Source: Flavobacterium hibernum (GTDB lineage: Bacteria; Bacteroidota; Bacteroidia; Flavobacteriales; Flavobacteriaceae). From it: a DNA stretch of 64,000 nt. Within the stretch, counting starts at the first letter, position 1. Every line of letters begins with the position of its first letter. The translations under genes and the position numbers were made by a program. The notes below the pieces were generated by a model, which did not search any database, had not been told where the DNA came from, and worked only from the letters and a program-made list of their open reading frames with translations. Shown in pieces: positions 1-7,576 of this stretch. The stretch lies in NCBI RefSeq assembly GCF_000832125.1, contig NZ_JPRK01000003.1, positions 233,016 to 297,015 of the forward strand, written 5' to 3'.

Positions 1-239
1 TGAAGCTCATGTTTAAGTTTCCTTTTTAGTTTAGAAAATTGTTTTTGTTCTGGGTCTAATCTTGTGGAGCTACGACCACAAAAACTTAATGTTCCAAATT
101 CAAGAAATTCCTGTCGCCATCGACTCATAAACGCAGTCCTAATACCCAGTTCTCTTGCACCTTTTGTAAGACCTATTTCAAATCCTAATTGGACTGCTTT
201 CACTTTAAATTCTCGGTCGTAAAATTTACGTTTCTCCAT
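1..239 (-). CDS. IS3-family transposase OrfA, N-terminal part (cut by window edge)
   Basis: The minus strand is open from an ATG at 239 to the window edge (79 codons, no stop). The product begins MEKRKFYDREFKVKAVQL and continues with a helix-turn-helix (GLTKGARELGIRTAFMSRW) followed by a basic helix (LDPEQKQFSKLKRKLKHEL). This is the usual OrfA layout of IS3-family elements: N-terminal DNA-binding HTH, then a leucine-zipper-like coiled coil. An in-frame stop lies upstream, so the start is well placed. OrfB (the DDE catalytic part) would lie to the left of the window. Whether the IS is intact cannot be seen. Confidence 0.85.
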   Translation of the reverse strand, partial: MEKRKFYDREFKVKAVQLGFEIGLTKGARELGIRTAFMSRWRQEFLEFGTLSFCGRSSTRLDPEQKQFSKLKRKLKHEL

Positions 240-535
240 TTCTTAAAGTTTAGGTTCTGTTTCCATGTGAATTTAAGAAATATAATAACGTATATGTAAA
301 CAATATAAGATAACAAAACGCACTTTATTTCATTATCTTTTTATCAAGCAACTTCCTCAGTATTTAAAAATTAATGTATAACGTAGGTATTATTATATAA
401 AAGTATTATTAAGGAAAACAGAAAATTTCCAATTCAATTGATTAAATAGTTAAATTTGTATGATCGTTAAATTTGAATATACATCGTTGATATTTAATTT
501 AATTAAAATTTTATTTTAACTTTAAAACAAACATT
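240..535. other. intergenic region between IS3 orfA and a small gene
   Basis: AT-rich non-coding DNA that should contain the 5' end of the IS3-type element, but I could not define its terminal inverted repeat. Two TAAATTTG boxes (451-458 and 468-475) match the Bacteroidota -7 consensus upstream of the small gene at 536; neither has a well spaced TTG -33 element, so promoter assignment is weak. Confidence 0.4.
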
Positions 536-820
536 ATGATAACTAAAATTCTAACAATAGAGGATGTTAAGCAATTTGCAAAACAATTGACAGCTGAAGG
601 ATTAAGTTTTCATCCAGATGATGATTTTAATGATTATATAAATTTTACGACTAACACACCTTCTTACAATAAAGAAGATGCTCAGTTAAGAAATGAATTG
701 ATGAATGAATGTTTTGATGTATGTGAAAACGAGGGAGTTGATATATATGAAATTATGATGGAAGAACTATTAATAGAATCAGGTTTGGATAAAATAATAC
801 CATTGCCGTCAAAGCAATAA
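536..820 (+). CDS. small acidic hypothetical protein (94 aa)
   Basis: A 94-residue protein, acidic and soluble, without signal peptide or membrane segment. It starts MITKILTIEDVKQFAKQL and carries a D/E-rich middle (HPDDDFNDYI) and a C-terminal helix EGVDIYEIMMEELL. Short proteins with this pattern occur in Bacteroidota as conserved hypotheticals; I do not recognise a named family or function. It stands alone between the IS fragment and the cassette array and is on the opposite strand from most cassette genes, without an attC-like site of its own, so it is probably not a cassette. Confidence 0.6.
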   Translation: MITKILTIEDVKQFAKQLTAEGLSFHPDDDFNDYINFTTNTPSYNKEDAQLRNELMNECFDVCENEGVDIYEIMMEELLIESGLDKIIPLPSKQ

Positions 821-1020
821 CATAATCGTGAACTAATTATATAGATTTATTGTATTGTAGGACTTAATCAAAATTATTAATGATTGACAGATAATTAAGT
901 TGCGAATGAAGACCGAGTGCAAAAATCGCTAACATTAACCATCTTGTATCAAAATCAATTGACTACCGAAATTGGTCCTATGTAACCATCTATCTATTCT
1001 TGATTTCACTAAAATCCGTA
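821..1020. other. intergenic, end of the cassette array
   Basis: No open reading frame of note. It separates the small + strand gene from the distal attC-like site. No further copy of the repeat is found here, so the array appears to stop at about 1021 on this side. Confidence 0.4.
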
Positions 1021-1158
1021 CCAAAACCGTTCTGGTACGGGTTTGGGACTAAATTAGCCCATTATGTCAGATTTTCGAAATCATACCAAATATAAGCCAT
1101 TTTTTCAATTAAGCCAATTGCCCAAATCCGTTATAGTGACTATATAGGTGACGTTATT
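1021..1158 (-). repeat. attC-like site A (end of DUF2971 cassette)
   Basis: Read on the minus strand, an R''-like AATAACG lies at 1158-1152, an inner arm CGGATTTGGGC follows, then a ~90 base central part, then the opposing arm CCCAAACCCG and an R'-like GAACGGTT near 1032-1025. The inner arms pair as in sites B-D. It is the most diverged copy: the left arm has lost the CTGTAG segment and its R'' shares only a short match (CGTTA-TT) with the start of its own cassette at 2100. It begins one base after the DUF2971 stop codon. Confidence 0.6.
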
Positions 1159-1159
1159 T

Positions 1160-2059
1160 TTATTCAGTAAATTCATTAATTATTACACCAAATTTACCTG
1201 GAATTCGTGTAGCGATTTTTACGGAAATATCTTTTGACTTCGAACGGACAATATTGTAAAGTGTTTGCCTTTGCATTATTGGCATTTTTTCTCCTATAAT
1301 GACACTTTTTAGTGATTGGATAGGATATTTTAAAAAAACTCCTGCTTTATCTAAATTTTCAGTTTGTAAAATTATTCGAAGTTCTTTTTCGTATTGCCAT
1401 TCAATAGATTTAGTAGCAAGCATTTTTTGATAGATTTCTCGATTTTTGGAATGGACTGAATCTAGATATTCTTTGTACATATGAATTTCAGAATGAGCAT
1501 TTTCTTTTTGTTCATCAGTTAAATTTGCATATTCGAGTCTTTTTTCAGTTTCATAAATTGCATCTTCATTATAGTCAACTTGGTCAATTAAAACTGCACT
1601 TACTGCTGTATCGATTGTGGTCGGCTTTAATTCATATAAAACCTCAAATATGTCGGCGTCAATATCTTCCGTAATAATGGTTTCATGATCAAATTCCAAA
1701 CAAAAACCACGAAGACCATTGGCGTAATGTGCCCACATTAATAAATTATCTTCAGTTTTGCTGAAACAGCATATTCTAGCACTTTCAATTGTTTTTGGAA
1801 CACTTGGCTCTGTATCTTCTAATGACAATATTAAATCTTCATAATTTGCCAATGCACTTACATCATTAGCATCATCAAAACCCCAAGCTCTGATAATTTC
1901 TCCAATCCTTTCTGAATTTGAGTCTTTGTCGGGAAAACCACTAAAGATTTCGCACCTGCATTCAAAGGGATCGTTGAAGCTTTCATAATGATTTAAGTAG
2001 ATTTGATCGTTTAATAAATTTACAAGAGAATATTCTGAAAATAAAGTATATTTAAACAT
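1160..2059 (-). CDS. DUF2971 domain protein
   Basis: A 299-residue cytosolic protein with the DUF2971 pattern: an N-terminal LYKYxxxx-like start (MFKYTLFSEYSLVNLL), the SFNDPFECRC block near residues 29-36, the central CCFSKTEDNLLMWAHYANGLRGFCLEFD block around residues 97-125, and EWQYEKELRIIL near 220-230. The biochemical role of DUF2971 is unknown to me. The ATG lies 41 bases inside the cassette start and the stop is one base from attC-like site A, i.e. a one-gene cassette. No own promoter box is visible, so expression may depend on upstream cassettes. Confidence 0.8.
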   Translation of the reverse strand: MFKYTLFSEYSLVNLLNDQIYLNHYESFNDPFECRCEIFSGFPDKDSNSERIGEIIRAWGFDDANDVSALANYEDLILSLEDTEPSVPKTIESARICCFSKTEDNLLMWAHYANGLRGFCLEFDHETIITEDIDADIFEVLYELKPTTIDTAVSAVLIDQVDYNEDAIYETEKRLEYANLTDEQKENAHSEIHMYKEYLDSVHSKNREIYQKMLATKSIEWQYEKELRIILQTENLDKAGVFLKYPIQSLKSVIIGEKMPIMQRQTLYNIVRSKSKDISVKIATRIPGKFGVIINEFTE

Positions 2060-2093
2060 ATGTTTTGTTTTGCACAGATCTTATTATAATGTC

Positions 2094-2230
2094 AACTAAC
2101 GTTCGCTCGCTACAAGCAGTTTGGGTCTAAATTAAGCCTATTATTCGGATTTGTCTAACTTCCAATTCAAAACAATATTTAAATTAAGCCAAATCCCCAA
2201 ATTGCTTGCAGTGTGTGTGTTGGCAGAAGT
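2094..2230 (-). repeat. attC-like site B (end of caspase-like cassette)
   Basis: On the minus strand it runs from ACTTCTGCCAAC (2230-2219) through inner arms GCAAGCAATTTGGGG and CCCAAACTGCTTGTAGC to GAACGTTAG (2103-2095). The R'' end is complementary at 11 of 12 positions to the first bases of the cassette it terminates (TTGGCAGAAAT at 3083-3073). That is what is expected when an integron cassette circle, joined at its attC, is opened on insertion. The R' core CGTTAG is the classic attC crossover form. Confidence 0.75.
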
Positions 2231-2235
2231 TTTTT

Positions 2236-3051
2236 TTATAAATTGAAACGTTCTTTGTTTTCAGGAAATTTATCCGTCATAAAAAACCTGCTTTTGTTTG
2301 TTTCACGATATGTTTCAAATGTATTTATAAGCAATTTTTTAAAAATCGCTTTATAATTAATTTCGTCTTCTAGTTTTTCAAATTTTATGTTATTCCTTTC
2401 AATTCCTTTGTTTGCTTGTTGCTCAATATCTTCTGCTGAATATATTGTTTTGAGGTTTTCGCATACAATATTAAAAACTTCTTCGGAATCAATGTACGCA
2501 TAAGTTGATATTTCTTCTGAATTGGATTCAATTAAACGTTTTGTTGCAGAATATATATCAAAAGACTCAAGTAATTCGTTGTAAAACTCGTTATATCTAA
2601 TCATCAAATCATCAACTCTAATTTCCTCAAAGGCGCCAATAAAGCCATAGAAGGGTGAAGGTCTTTCAATTTCAATTTGACGCATTAAATATGCACCATT
2701 ACAAACTGCTAATGTGAGAAAAAGATGGTTTCCCAAGTGCATATTAATTTCAACCAACATTAAATAAAAGTCGTACCAATTCAAAAATTCTTTAGATTTT
2801 AATTCTAATCCATTTTTGTTTCCGTGAATTTCAATATGTAATATTGGATAATAATCGAATTTTTTATGTTCTTCGATAATATGAAAAATTGCATCGTAAA
2901 ATTCCAATTTATCTTCAACTTGTATAAGTTCAACTTTTAAATTTTTTGATTCTTTCCATCTTAACAAATCATCATATAATTGTTTCCCAGTTTGCTCTTT
3001 TGGATTTAGTGATTCAATTACATAAATTTTATTGAAATTAAATGGAGTCAT
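2236..3051 (-). CDS. caspase-like (clan CD) cysteine protease, putative
   Basis: A 271-residue soluble protein. Two hydrophobic strand blocks end in the residues typical of the caspase fold: LHIEIHG with candidate catalytic His76-Gly77, and FLTLAVCNGA with candidate catalytic Cys117 followed by a small residue. The 41-residue gap between them and the following FIGA strand fit the clan CD peptidases (caspase, CHAT, C11/C13 types). The C-terminal third is charged and helical and may hold the partner-binding part. It is the only gene in its cassette: ATG 30 bases from the cassette start, stop 5 bases before attC-like site B. Prokaryotic caspase-like proteases are often abortive-infection effectors; a defence role here is inference. 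Confidence 0.6.
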   Translation of the reverse strand: MTPFNFNKIYVIESLNPKEQTGKQLYDDLLRWKESKNLKVELIQVEDKLEFYDAIFHIIEEHKKFDYYPILHIEIHGNKNGLELKSKEFLNWYDFYLMLVEINMHLGNHLFLTLAVCNGAYLMRQIEIERPSPFYGFIGAFEEIRVDDLMIRYNEFYNELLESFDIYSATKRLIESNSEEISTYAYIDSEEVFNIVCENLKTIYSAEDIEQQANKGIERNNIKFEKLEDEINYKAIFKKLLINTFETYRETNKSRFFMTDKFPENKERFNL

Positions 3052-3072
3052 TAAATTATTTTTTGAGGTAAA

Positions 3073-3217
3073 ATTTCTGCCAATGTCTAGATACTACAGC
3101 GGGTTTGGGACTAAATTAAGCCCTATTCTCGGATTTGCCAAATTATTCAAATACAAAACCAACTTTCCTTTAAGCCAATTGCCCAAATCCGTTGTAGTGG
3201 CTGTTATCTGTCGTTCT
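3073..3217 (-). repeat. attC-like site C (end of restriction-modification cassette)
   Basis: Minus strand: R'' region AGAACGACAGATAAC (3217-3203), inner arms CACTACAACGGATTTGGGC and CCCAAACCCGCTGTAG, then a degenerate R' CATTGGCAG (3085-3077). The R'' region is complementary to the first bases of its cassette (GTTATCTTTCATTC at 5327-5314) at 12 of 14 positions, including seven in a row. The crossover G of R' is replaced by A. A small reading frame across this site (3032-3271, plus) is an artefact of the repeat. Confidence 0.75.
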
Positions 3218-3234
3218 TTTTTTTTCTCATTTTG

Positions 3235-3268
3235 TTTTGGAAGTTTGAAATATTTTCTATTATATTTG
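3235..3268 (+). promoter_or_regulatory. promoter of the DNA methyltransferase gene
   Basis: A TTTTG -33 element (3235-3239) and a TATATTTG -7 box (3261-3268) are separated by 21 bases, which fits the Bacteroidota consensus TTTG / TAnnTTTG. Transcription would begin around 3274, giving a leader of roughly 25 bases to the ATG at 3300. The promoter lies between attC-like site C and the gene, so the cassette brings its own methyltransferase promoter. Confidence 0.6.
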
Positions 3269-3299
3269 TAACCAATGTCTAACGTTGTGTAATTTGGTT

Positions 3300-4529
3300 A
3301 TGAGTGAATATTTAACTATTTCAGAAACAGCAAAGTTGCTTAATAAGAGCACAAAAACACTTCGCCGTTGGGATGAAGAAGGAAAACTTTCTGCAGTTCG
3401 TGAACCTATGAGTAATTATAGAGTTTATAGAAAAAAAGATGTTGAGACTTTATTTGCTGATTTTCTTCAGACAGATGTCCGAGAAACAATTTCCAATTTT
3501 GTCGCTCCTGAAAATGAATACAAGGTTTTGGAGTTATTTGCTGGTGCTGGTGGTTTGGCTGTTGGAATGGAAAAAGCAGGATTGAAATGTGTTGCTTTGA
3601 ATGAAATTGATAAACACGCTTGTGCAACTTTAAGAAATAATCGACCAAAATGGAATGTTCTGGAAGGAGATATAAAGAATTTCATTTTTTCTGAATATTA
3701 CAATCAAGTGGATGTTGTTACTGGAGGATTTCCTTGCCAAGCATTTAGTTATGCTGGTAAAAGATTAGGATTTGAAGATGCTCGAGGAACTTTGTTTTAT
3801 GAATTTGCGCGTGTTATCAAAGAAGTAAATCCGCCAATTTGTATCGGAGAAAATGTTAAAGGATTATTGAACCACGATAATGGAAAAACTTTACAAGGTA
3901 TGATTTCTATTTTGGATGAAATTGGTTATAATGTTGTTCCTGTACAAGTCTTAAAGGCTATAAATTATAAAGTTCCACAAAAAAGAGAACGTCTTATTTT
4001 AGTTGGAATTAGGAAAGATATTGATTTAAAATATGAATATCCAAAGCCCTATAAAAAAATCTATAATCTTTCAGATGCACTCAAAAAAGGAGAATTGTTT
4101 GAGTCTAATGTGCATAAGTCTAGTGGAGCAAAATATCCCGAAAGTAAAAAAAGTGTTTTAGATCTAGTTCCGCCTAAAGGATATTGGAGAGATTTACCAA
4201 TAGATATTCAGAAGGATTTTATGGGTGCAAGTTTTTATTTAGGTGGTGGAAAAACTGGTATGGCTAGAAGAATAGGTTGGGATGAACCTTGCTTAACCTT
4301 AACTTGTAGTCCAGCCCAAAAACAAACTGAAAGATGTCACCCAGACGAAACTCGTCCGTTTACAGTGCGTGAATATGCTAGAATACAAACTTTTCCAGAT
4401 GATTGGCAATTTTCAGGACCAATGGCTCAACAATACAAACAAATTGGAAATGCTGTTCCTGTAAATTTAGGTCGTGAAGTTGGTTATTCGATTATCAAGT
4501 TTTTAAATGATTATTATAAAGTAAAATAG
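3300..4529 (+). CDS. DNA (cytosine-5)-methyltransferase with N-terminal MerR-type HTH
   Basis: A 409-residue modification enzyme. Residues 1-45 form a MerR-like winged helix (LTISETAKLLNKSTKTLRRW...YRVYRKKDV). The C5-methyltransferase motifs follow in order: SAM-binding LELFAGAGGLAVGM, catalytic GGFPCQAFS (Cys nucleophile in PCQ), ENVKG, PQKRERLILVG and the C-terminal IGNAVPV. A TTG at 3285 would add five residues; the ATG at 3300 is preferred because the -7 box and leader fit it. The restriction gene converges from the other strand 18 bases downstream. The HTH may let the methyltransferase regulate its own or the nuclease's expression, as in other HTH-bearing C5 enzymes (inference). Confidence 0.92.
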   Translation: MSEYLTISETAKLLNKSTKTLRRWDEEGKLSAVREPMSNYRVYRKKDVETLFADFLQTDVRETISNFVAPENEYKVLELFAGAGGLAVGMEKAGLKCVALNEIDKHACATLRNNRPKWNVLEGDIKNFIFSEYYNQVDVVTGGFPCQAFSYAGKRLGFEDARGTLFYEFARVIKEVNPPICIGENVKGLLNHDNGKTLQGMISILDEIGYNVVPVQVLKAINYKVPQKRERLILVGIRKDIDLKYEYPKPYKKIYNLSDALKKGELFESNVHKSSGAKYPESKKSVLDLVPPKGYWRDLPIDIQKDFMGASFYLGGGKTGMARRIGWDEPCLTLTCSPAQKQTERCHPDETRPFTVREYARIQTFPDDWQFSGPMAQQYKQIGNAVPVNLGREVGYSIIKFLNDYYKVK

Positions 4530-4551
4530 AAATCATAGATTTCTATTTTAC
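4521..4551. terminator. bidirectional terminator between convergent R and M genes
   Basis: A perfect 14-base inverted repeat (GTAAAATAGAAATC, 3-base loop, then its complement) spans both stop codons (methyltransferase TAG 4527-4529, nuclease stop at 4548-4550). It is AT-rich with short T/A runs, which fits a compact bidirectional terminator in a cassette. Confidence 0.55.
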
Positions 4552-5258
4552 TCAAAATATTTTGCTTGAATTTCTAACGCTAGATTTGAAATGGTTTCTT
4601 CTACAATATGACTTCCATCAACTTCTAATGCTACGTCTCCAATTGCATCAATCAAGTCAAAGTAAAAATCCTCTTTCCCTGTAAGTCTATACCAAAATTC
4701 TTTTCCTATTATTACAGGAAATGAATTAGATATTTTCTTATAATGTGAACTTAATTCAGCTTCTTCGCCGTAAATAACTCCAACTATCATATCATTTATT
4801 CCAACATTTAAGTTATTTGTTCTTGCTAAATTTCTAACACCATTGAAGTGATTAATAACAGTTACTACATCATCGTGATTAATTGTATTTGGACCAGCTT
4901 TTAGTTGACAATATTTTCTGCGTCCATCTATAGCATCAATGAATTCAATATCAATTCCTGTTGTCGTTGAACCTAATCCTTGAAATAGTTGTCCTATTAA
5001 TTTTTGGATTTTCATTCCGAATGATGTGTTAATTGATGAGCCTAGAATTCTCGGTAAAACTAAAGCTCTTGCTATGCTTTCTGCATTATCATTTCCAGTT
5101 AGAAAATTTGCTAAATATTTGAATAAAAAAGGATTTACATTATATTCAGATAATTTACTTGCTCGTTTACAAGCTCCTTCAATATGGCTAGTTACAATTT
5201 CACTTCTGAAAAACTCTTTAGCATTGTTTAATATTTCGATTCTTTTTTCTTCTGTCAT
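4548..5258 (-). CDS. type II restriction endonuclease, PmeII-like
   Basis: A 236-residue protein with a PD-(D/E)XK nuclease core: GIDIEFID with Asp103, followed after a short strand by YCQLKAG with Gln118 and Lys120 (a D...QxK variant active site). The block IDIEFIDAIDGRRKYCQLK resembles what I remember of PmeII-family restriction enzymes. It converges with a C5-methyltransferase inside the same cassette, which makes it the cognate nuclease. The target sequence cannot be told from the sequence. The ATG is 69 bases inside the cassette start. Confidence 0.82.
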   Translation of the reverse strand: MTEEKRIEILNNAKEFFRSEIVTSHIEGACKRASKLSEYNVNPFLFKYLANFLTGNDNAESIARALVLPRILGSSINTSFGMKIQKLIGQLFQGLGSTTTGIDIEFIDAIDGRRKYCQLKAGPNTINHDDVVTVINHFNGVRNLARTNNLNVGINDMIVGVIYGEEAELSSHYKKISNSFPVIIGKEFWYRLTGKEDFYFDLIDAIGDVALEVDGSHIVEETISNLALEIQAKYFE

Positions 5259-5275
5259 TTTTTTAAATTGGTTTT

Positions 5276-5283
5276 CAAAGATA
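5276..5283 (-). promoter_or_regulatory. -7 box upstream of the restriction endonuclease
   Basis: TATCTTTG on the minus strand is a full match to TAnnTTTG, 18 bases before the ATG at 5258. No convincing TTTG -33 element is seen. It lies between the cassette start and the gene, so nuclease and methyltransferase probably have separate promoters. Confidence 0.45.
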
Positions 5284-5312
5284 GTAATTTTTGTTACGTC
5301 TTGTTTTTTTAT

Positions 5313-5460
5313 AGAATGAAAGATAACGTTCTGGCACTACAGCGGGTTTGGGATTAAAAATGCGTAATCTTTCGGTTATGCCTAAATTTCCAAATACAGA
5401 ACCAATTTTACATAAAGCCAAATGCCCAAATCCGTTGTAGTGGCTGTTATGGGCTGGATT
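5313..5460 (-). repeat. attC-like site D (end of nuclease-like cassette)
   Basis: Minus strand: R'' region AATCCAGCCCATAAC (5460-5446), inner arms CCACTACAACGGATTTGGGC and CCCAAACCCGCTGTAGTG, then GAACGTTATCTTTC (5330-5317). R'' is similar by complement to the proposed start of its cassette at 6162-6148 (13 of 16 positions). This is the best preserved copy: ATAAC pairs with GTTAT at the outer end and the inner arms pair over about 18 bases. Confidence 0.75.
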
Positions 5461-5477
5461 TTTATTTATTCCAATTT

Positions 5478-6116
5478 CTACACTTTTAGTTTCAGAAAGT
5501 AAAACTCATTTATATGCTTCCATTTAAATTCATAATCTTGGTTTAATTTTAAATCTTCTCCGTAAGGTTTACTTGTTTTATATTGCAATACAGTTCCCGA
5601 TTTATATTTATGATTATCTCTAAAATTAAAATCTGCTGTGTCGAATGAATAATTTTCTTGATTTACATAATGCAAATGATCAGTTGCCAATATGAAATAG
5701 CAAATATCAATTCCGTTCTGTTTATATAATTCTAAATTTGAAATGTCTTTGAAAACATCATATCGATTGTTTGGTTCTCTATGATTTCCTTTTTTAAAAA
5801 ACTTTAATTCAATTGCGGTTTTCGTAATTGTTTCGTCATCTTTATATTTCAATAATAAATCAACTCTCGCTTTATTACTTTTACTTTTCACACTTTTATC
5901 ACTTAAATCTATATAAGTCTCAAATTCTAAATGAAATTTATCTTCAAGCCTAAATTCATATAATTGTCCGAGCGTTTTCAAAATGTGACCAAATTCAAGT
6001 TGAAACGAAGCTTCGTTTTTTGCTGTTAATCCACCAAATGCTAATTTATTGATTAATAAATGAAAAGCAGTTTCAATAATTTCTTCGGATAATTTAATTT
6101 GAGTTTCTTTATTCAT
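5478..6116 (-). CDS. PD-(D/E)XK nuclease-like protein
   Basis: A 212-residue soluble protein. The segment KARVDLLLKY (Asp86) followed by KTAIELKFFKKG (Glu103, Lys105) is the D...ExK signature of PD-(D/E)XK nucleases, and a helix with Glu41 precedes it as usual in the fold. No specificity domain or partner is visible. It is the sole gene of its cassette: ATG 45 bases from the inferred cassette start, stop 17 bases before site D. It could be a solitary restriction-like nuclease or a structural relative with another role; similarity to a named family is not claimed. Confidence 0.65.
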   Translation of the reverse strand: MNKETQIKLSEEIIETAFHLLINKLAFGGLTAKNEASFQLEFGHILKTLGQLYEFRLEDKFHLEFETYIDLSDKSVKSKSNKARVDLLLKYKDDETITKTAIELKFFKKGNHREPNNRYDVFKDISNLELYKQNGIDICYFILATDHLHYVNQENYSFDTADFNFRDNHKYKSGTVLQYKTSKPYGEDLKLNQDYEFKWKHINEFYFLKLKV

Positions 6117-6746
6117 TTTTAACTTTTCGATTACGTTTCGGTCTTTTAATCTAGCTCATCACTTGTATATATGTTTGAATATATCAGGGTTATACACCCT
6201 AAATTGGGGTGCTATGTCTGACAAATGTCAGTATTTATTTATTTTCAAAAATAGGATCTTTATTTCATAAACCACTATGCGGACTTTTATTTAATACTTT
6301 TCGTACTAACAATCAATATAAATTTCGTTGCTCTTGCTACCTTTATCAATTGGAGAGAACACGATTCTAACTAATAGTTATATTAAATTCAAATAGCAAA
6401 ATTATACATCATTTAAAATCTTTAAATCTTCCTACAAAAGGTTCGAATTCTGTATCATCGAGATCTATATTTATTAATATTTATATTGACCATTATGGGA
6501 TTTGAACCGAAAATTTAATATTGCTTGATATTTATTTTATGTAAATCATCCAAAAAATGGTTCGAGAATTGTCCCGTTAGGCTACTGAATATTGTACGGT
6601 TGGGATAATTTCTAGGTCGATAATTGCCGCAACAATTGTTTATTTTTAATCTTTGATATCATAAACATTTAATGGATGAAGGTTAAGTGACCCCTAAATC
6701 GAGTGGTTTGAAACTTTTTTGAGATGCTTAATTCTTTTTACATTTT
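6117..6746. other. intergenic, proximal border of the cassette array
   Basis: No gene. The first cassette boundary is inferred at 6148-6162, where the minus strand reads GTGATGAGCTAGATT, matching the complement of site D's R''. Unlike the other boundaries, no attC-like inner arms precede it. Two small hairpins lie beyond (ACACCC/GGGGTG at 6193-6211 and CTGACA/TGTCAG at 6218-6231). No integrase gene is found. Confidence 0.4.
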
Positions 6747-7178
6747 TCACATTCTAAATCCTCTTTTTCGATCAGAAAGTTTTTGTTGAGAATATACAGA
6801 AACCTGTTCAATAGCTTCCTCTAATGTCGGAATTGAACCTGTTGAAAGGTTTTTTAGTTCTGATTTTTTCAAAAGTTGTCCGTATCTGTCTTTTCTTATA
6901 ATTTCCATTTTTTGTATATCAAAAACGTCGTTTTCTTGTCTTATCAACAAATTGCATTCAATCCTATCTTTATCATCTCCTGACCATTGCAGATAAGTAG
7001 ATAGTGAAAAAATTCCGTCTTTATAAGGTCTTTCTGTACCATTGTTACAGGCTTCCAGATATTTGGTAATACTTTCTTTTAACTTTCCTGAATAGGCTGA
7101 ATCTGTTTGAAAGTAACCAGTGAAGCCTTTGTCAATTAGAATTTTCACGAATGCGTCTAAATTAGGCAACTGTTTCAT
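6747..7178 (-). CDS. hypothetical protein (143 aa)
   Basis: A 143-residue soluble protein starting MKQLPNLDAFVKILIDKGF, with a central LQWSGDDKDRIECNLLIRQE and a basic C-terminus (QKLSDRKRGFRM). No signal peptide, membrane segment or motif that I recognise. It lies alone between the cassette array and the Avs3 unit with long non-coding DNA on both sides, and no attC-like repeat follows its stop, so it does not look like a further cassette. Confidence 0.55.
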   Translation of the reverse strand: MKQLPNLDAFVKILIDKGFTGYFQTDSAYSGKLKESITKYLEACNNGTERPYKDGIFSLSTYLQWSGDDKDRIECNLLIRQENDVFDIQKMEIIRKDRYGQLLKKSELKNLSTGSIPTLEEAIEQVSVYSQQKLSDRKRGFRM

Positions 7179-7576
7179 AATCTTAAGTTTTAGTTTATTA
7201 TTCTATTTTTTAATATGTTGATTTTTTAATGTTGAAACTTTTCGAGTTATTACATATATAAATACAATGTTATTAAACCGAACCTTTCGATATTACTGGA
7301 ACAAATGGTAAATTTTCTTGTATATTTACTTGATGTTTTTAAACTGAAGAGACTTTGTACTTCATAAAATTAGATGCATCATCTGTAAGCTAGGGCTCGA
7401 ACCTAATAATTGCGTAAGCTAATATCCTCACCGAAAAAATGAGACACTATGGTGCGGTCAGAAAATTGTTGAACTATGTGCAGTAAAACAAGAAGTTTCT
7501 TTCGAGTCAACAGGTAAAACTTGGAATTTTTTACTTTATTGAATTAAAATTTTAATATTTTAAATCATAATTTTAA

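Noticed and set aside
3032..3271. Plus-strand 79-codon frame across attC-like site C
   Set aside because: It reads through the repeat and has no start context or protein-like composition.
6430..7410. Full tRNA genes
   Set aside because: T-arm-like strings (near 6440, 6500 and 7395) have no matching D-arm, anticodon arm or acceptor 5' strand, so they are at most remnants.
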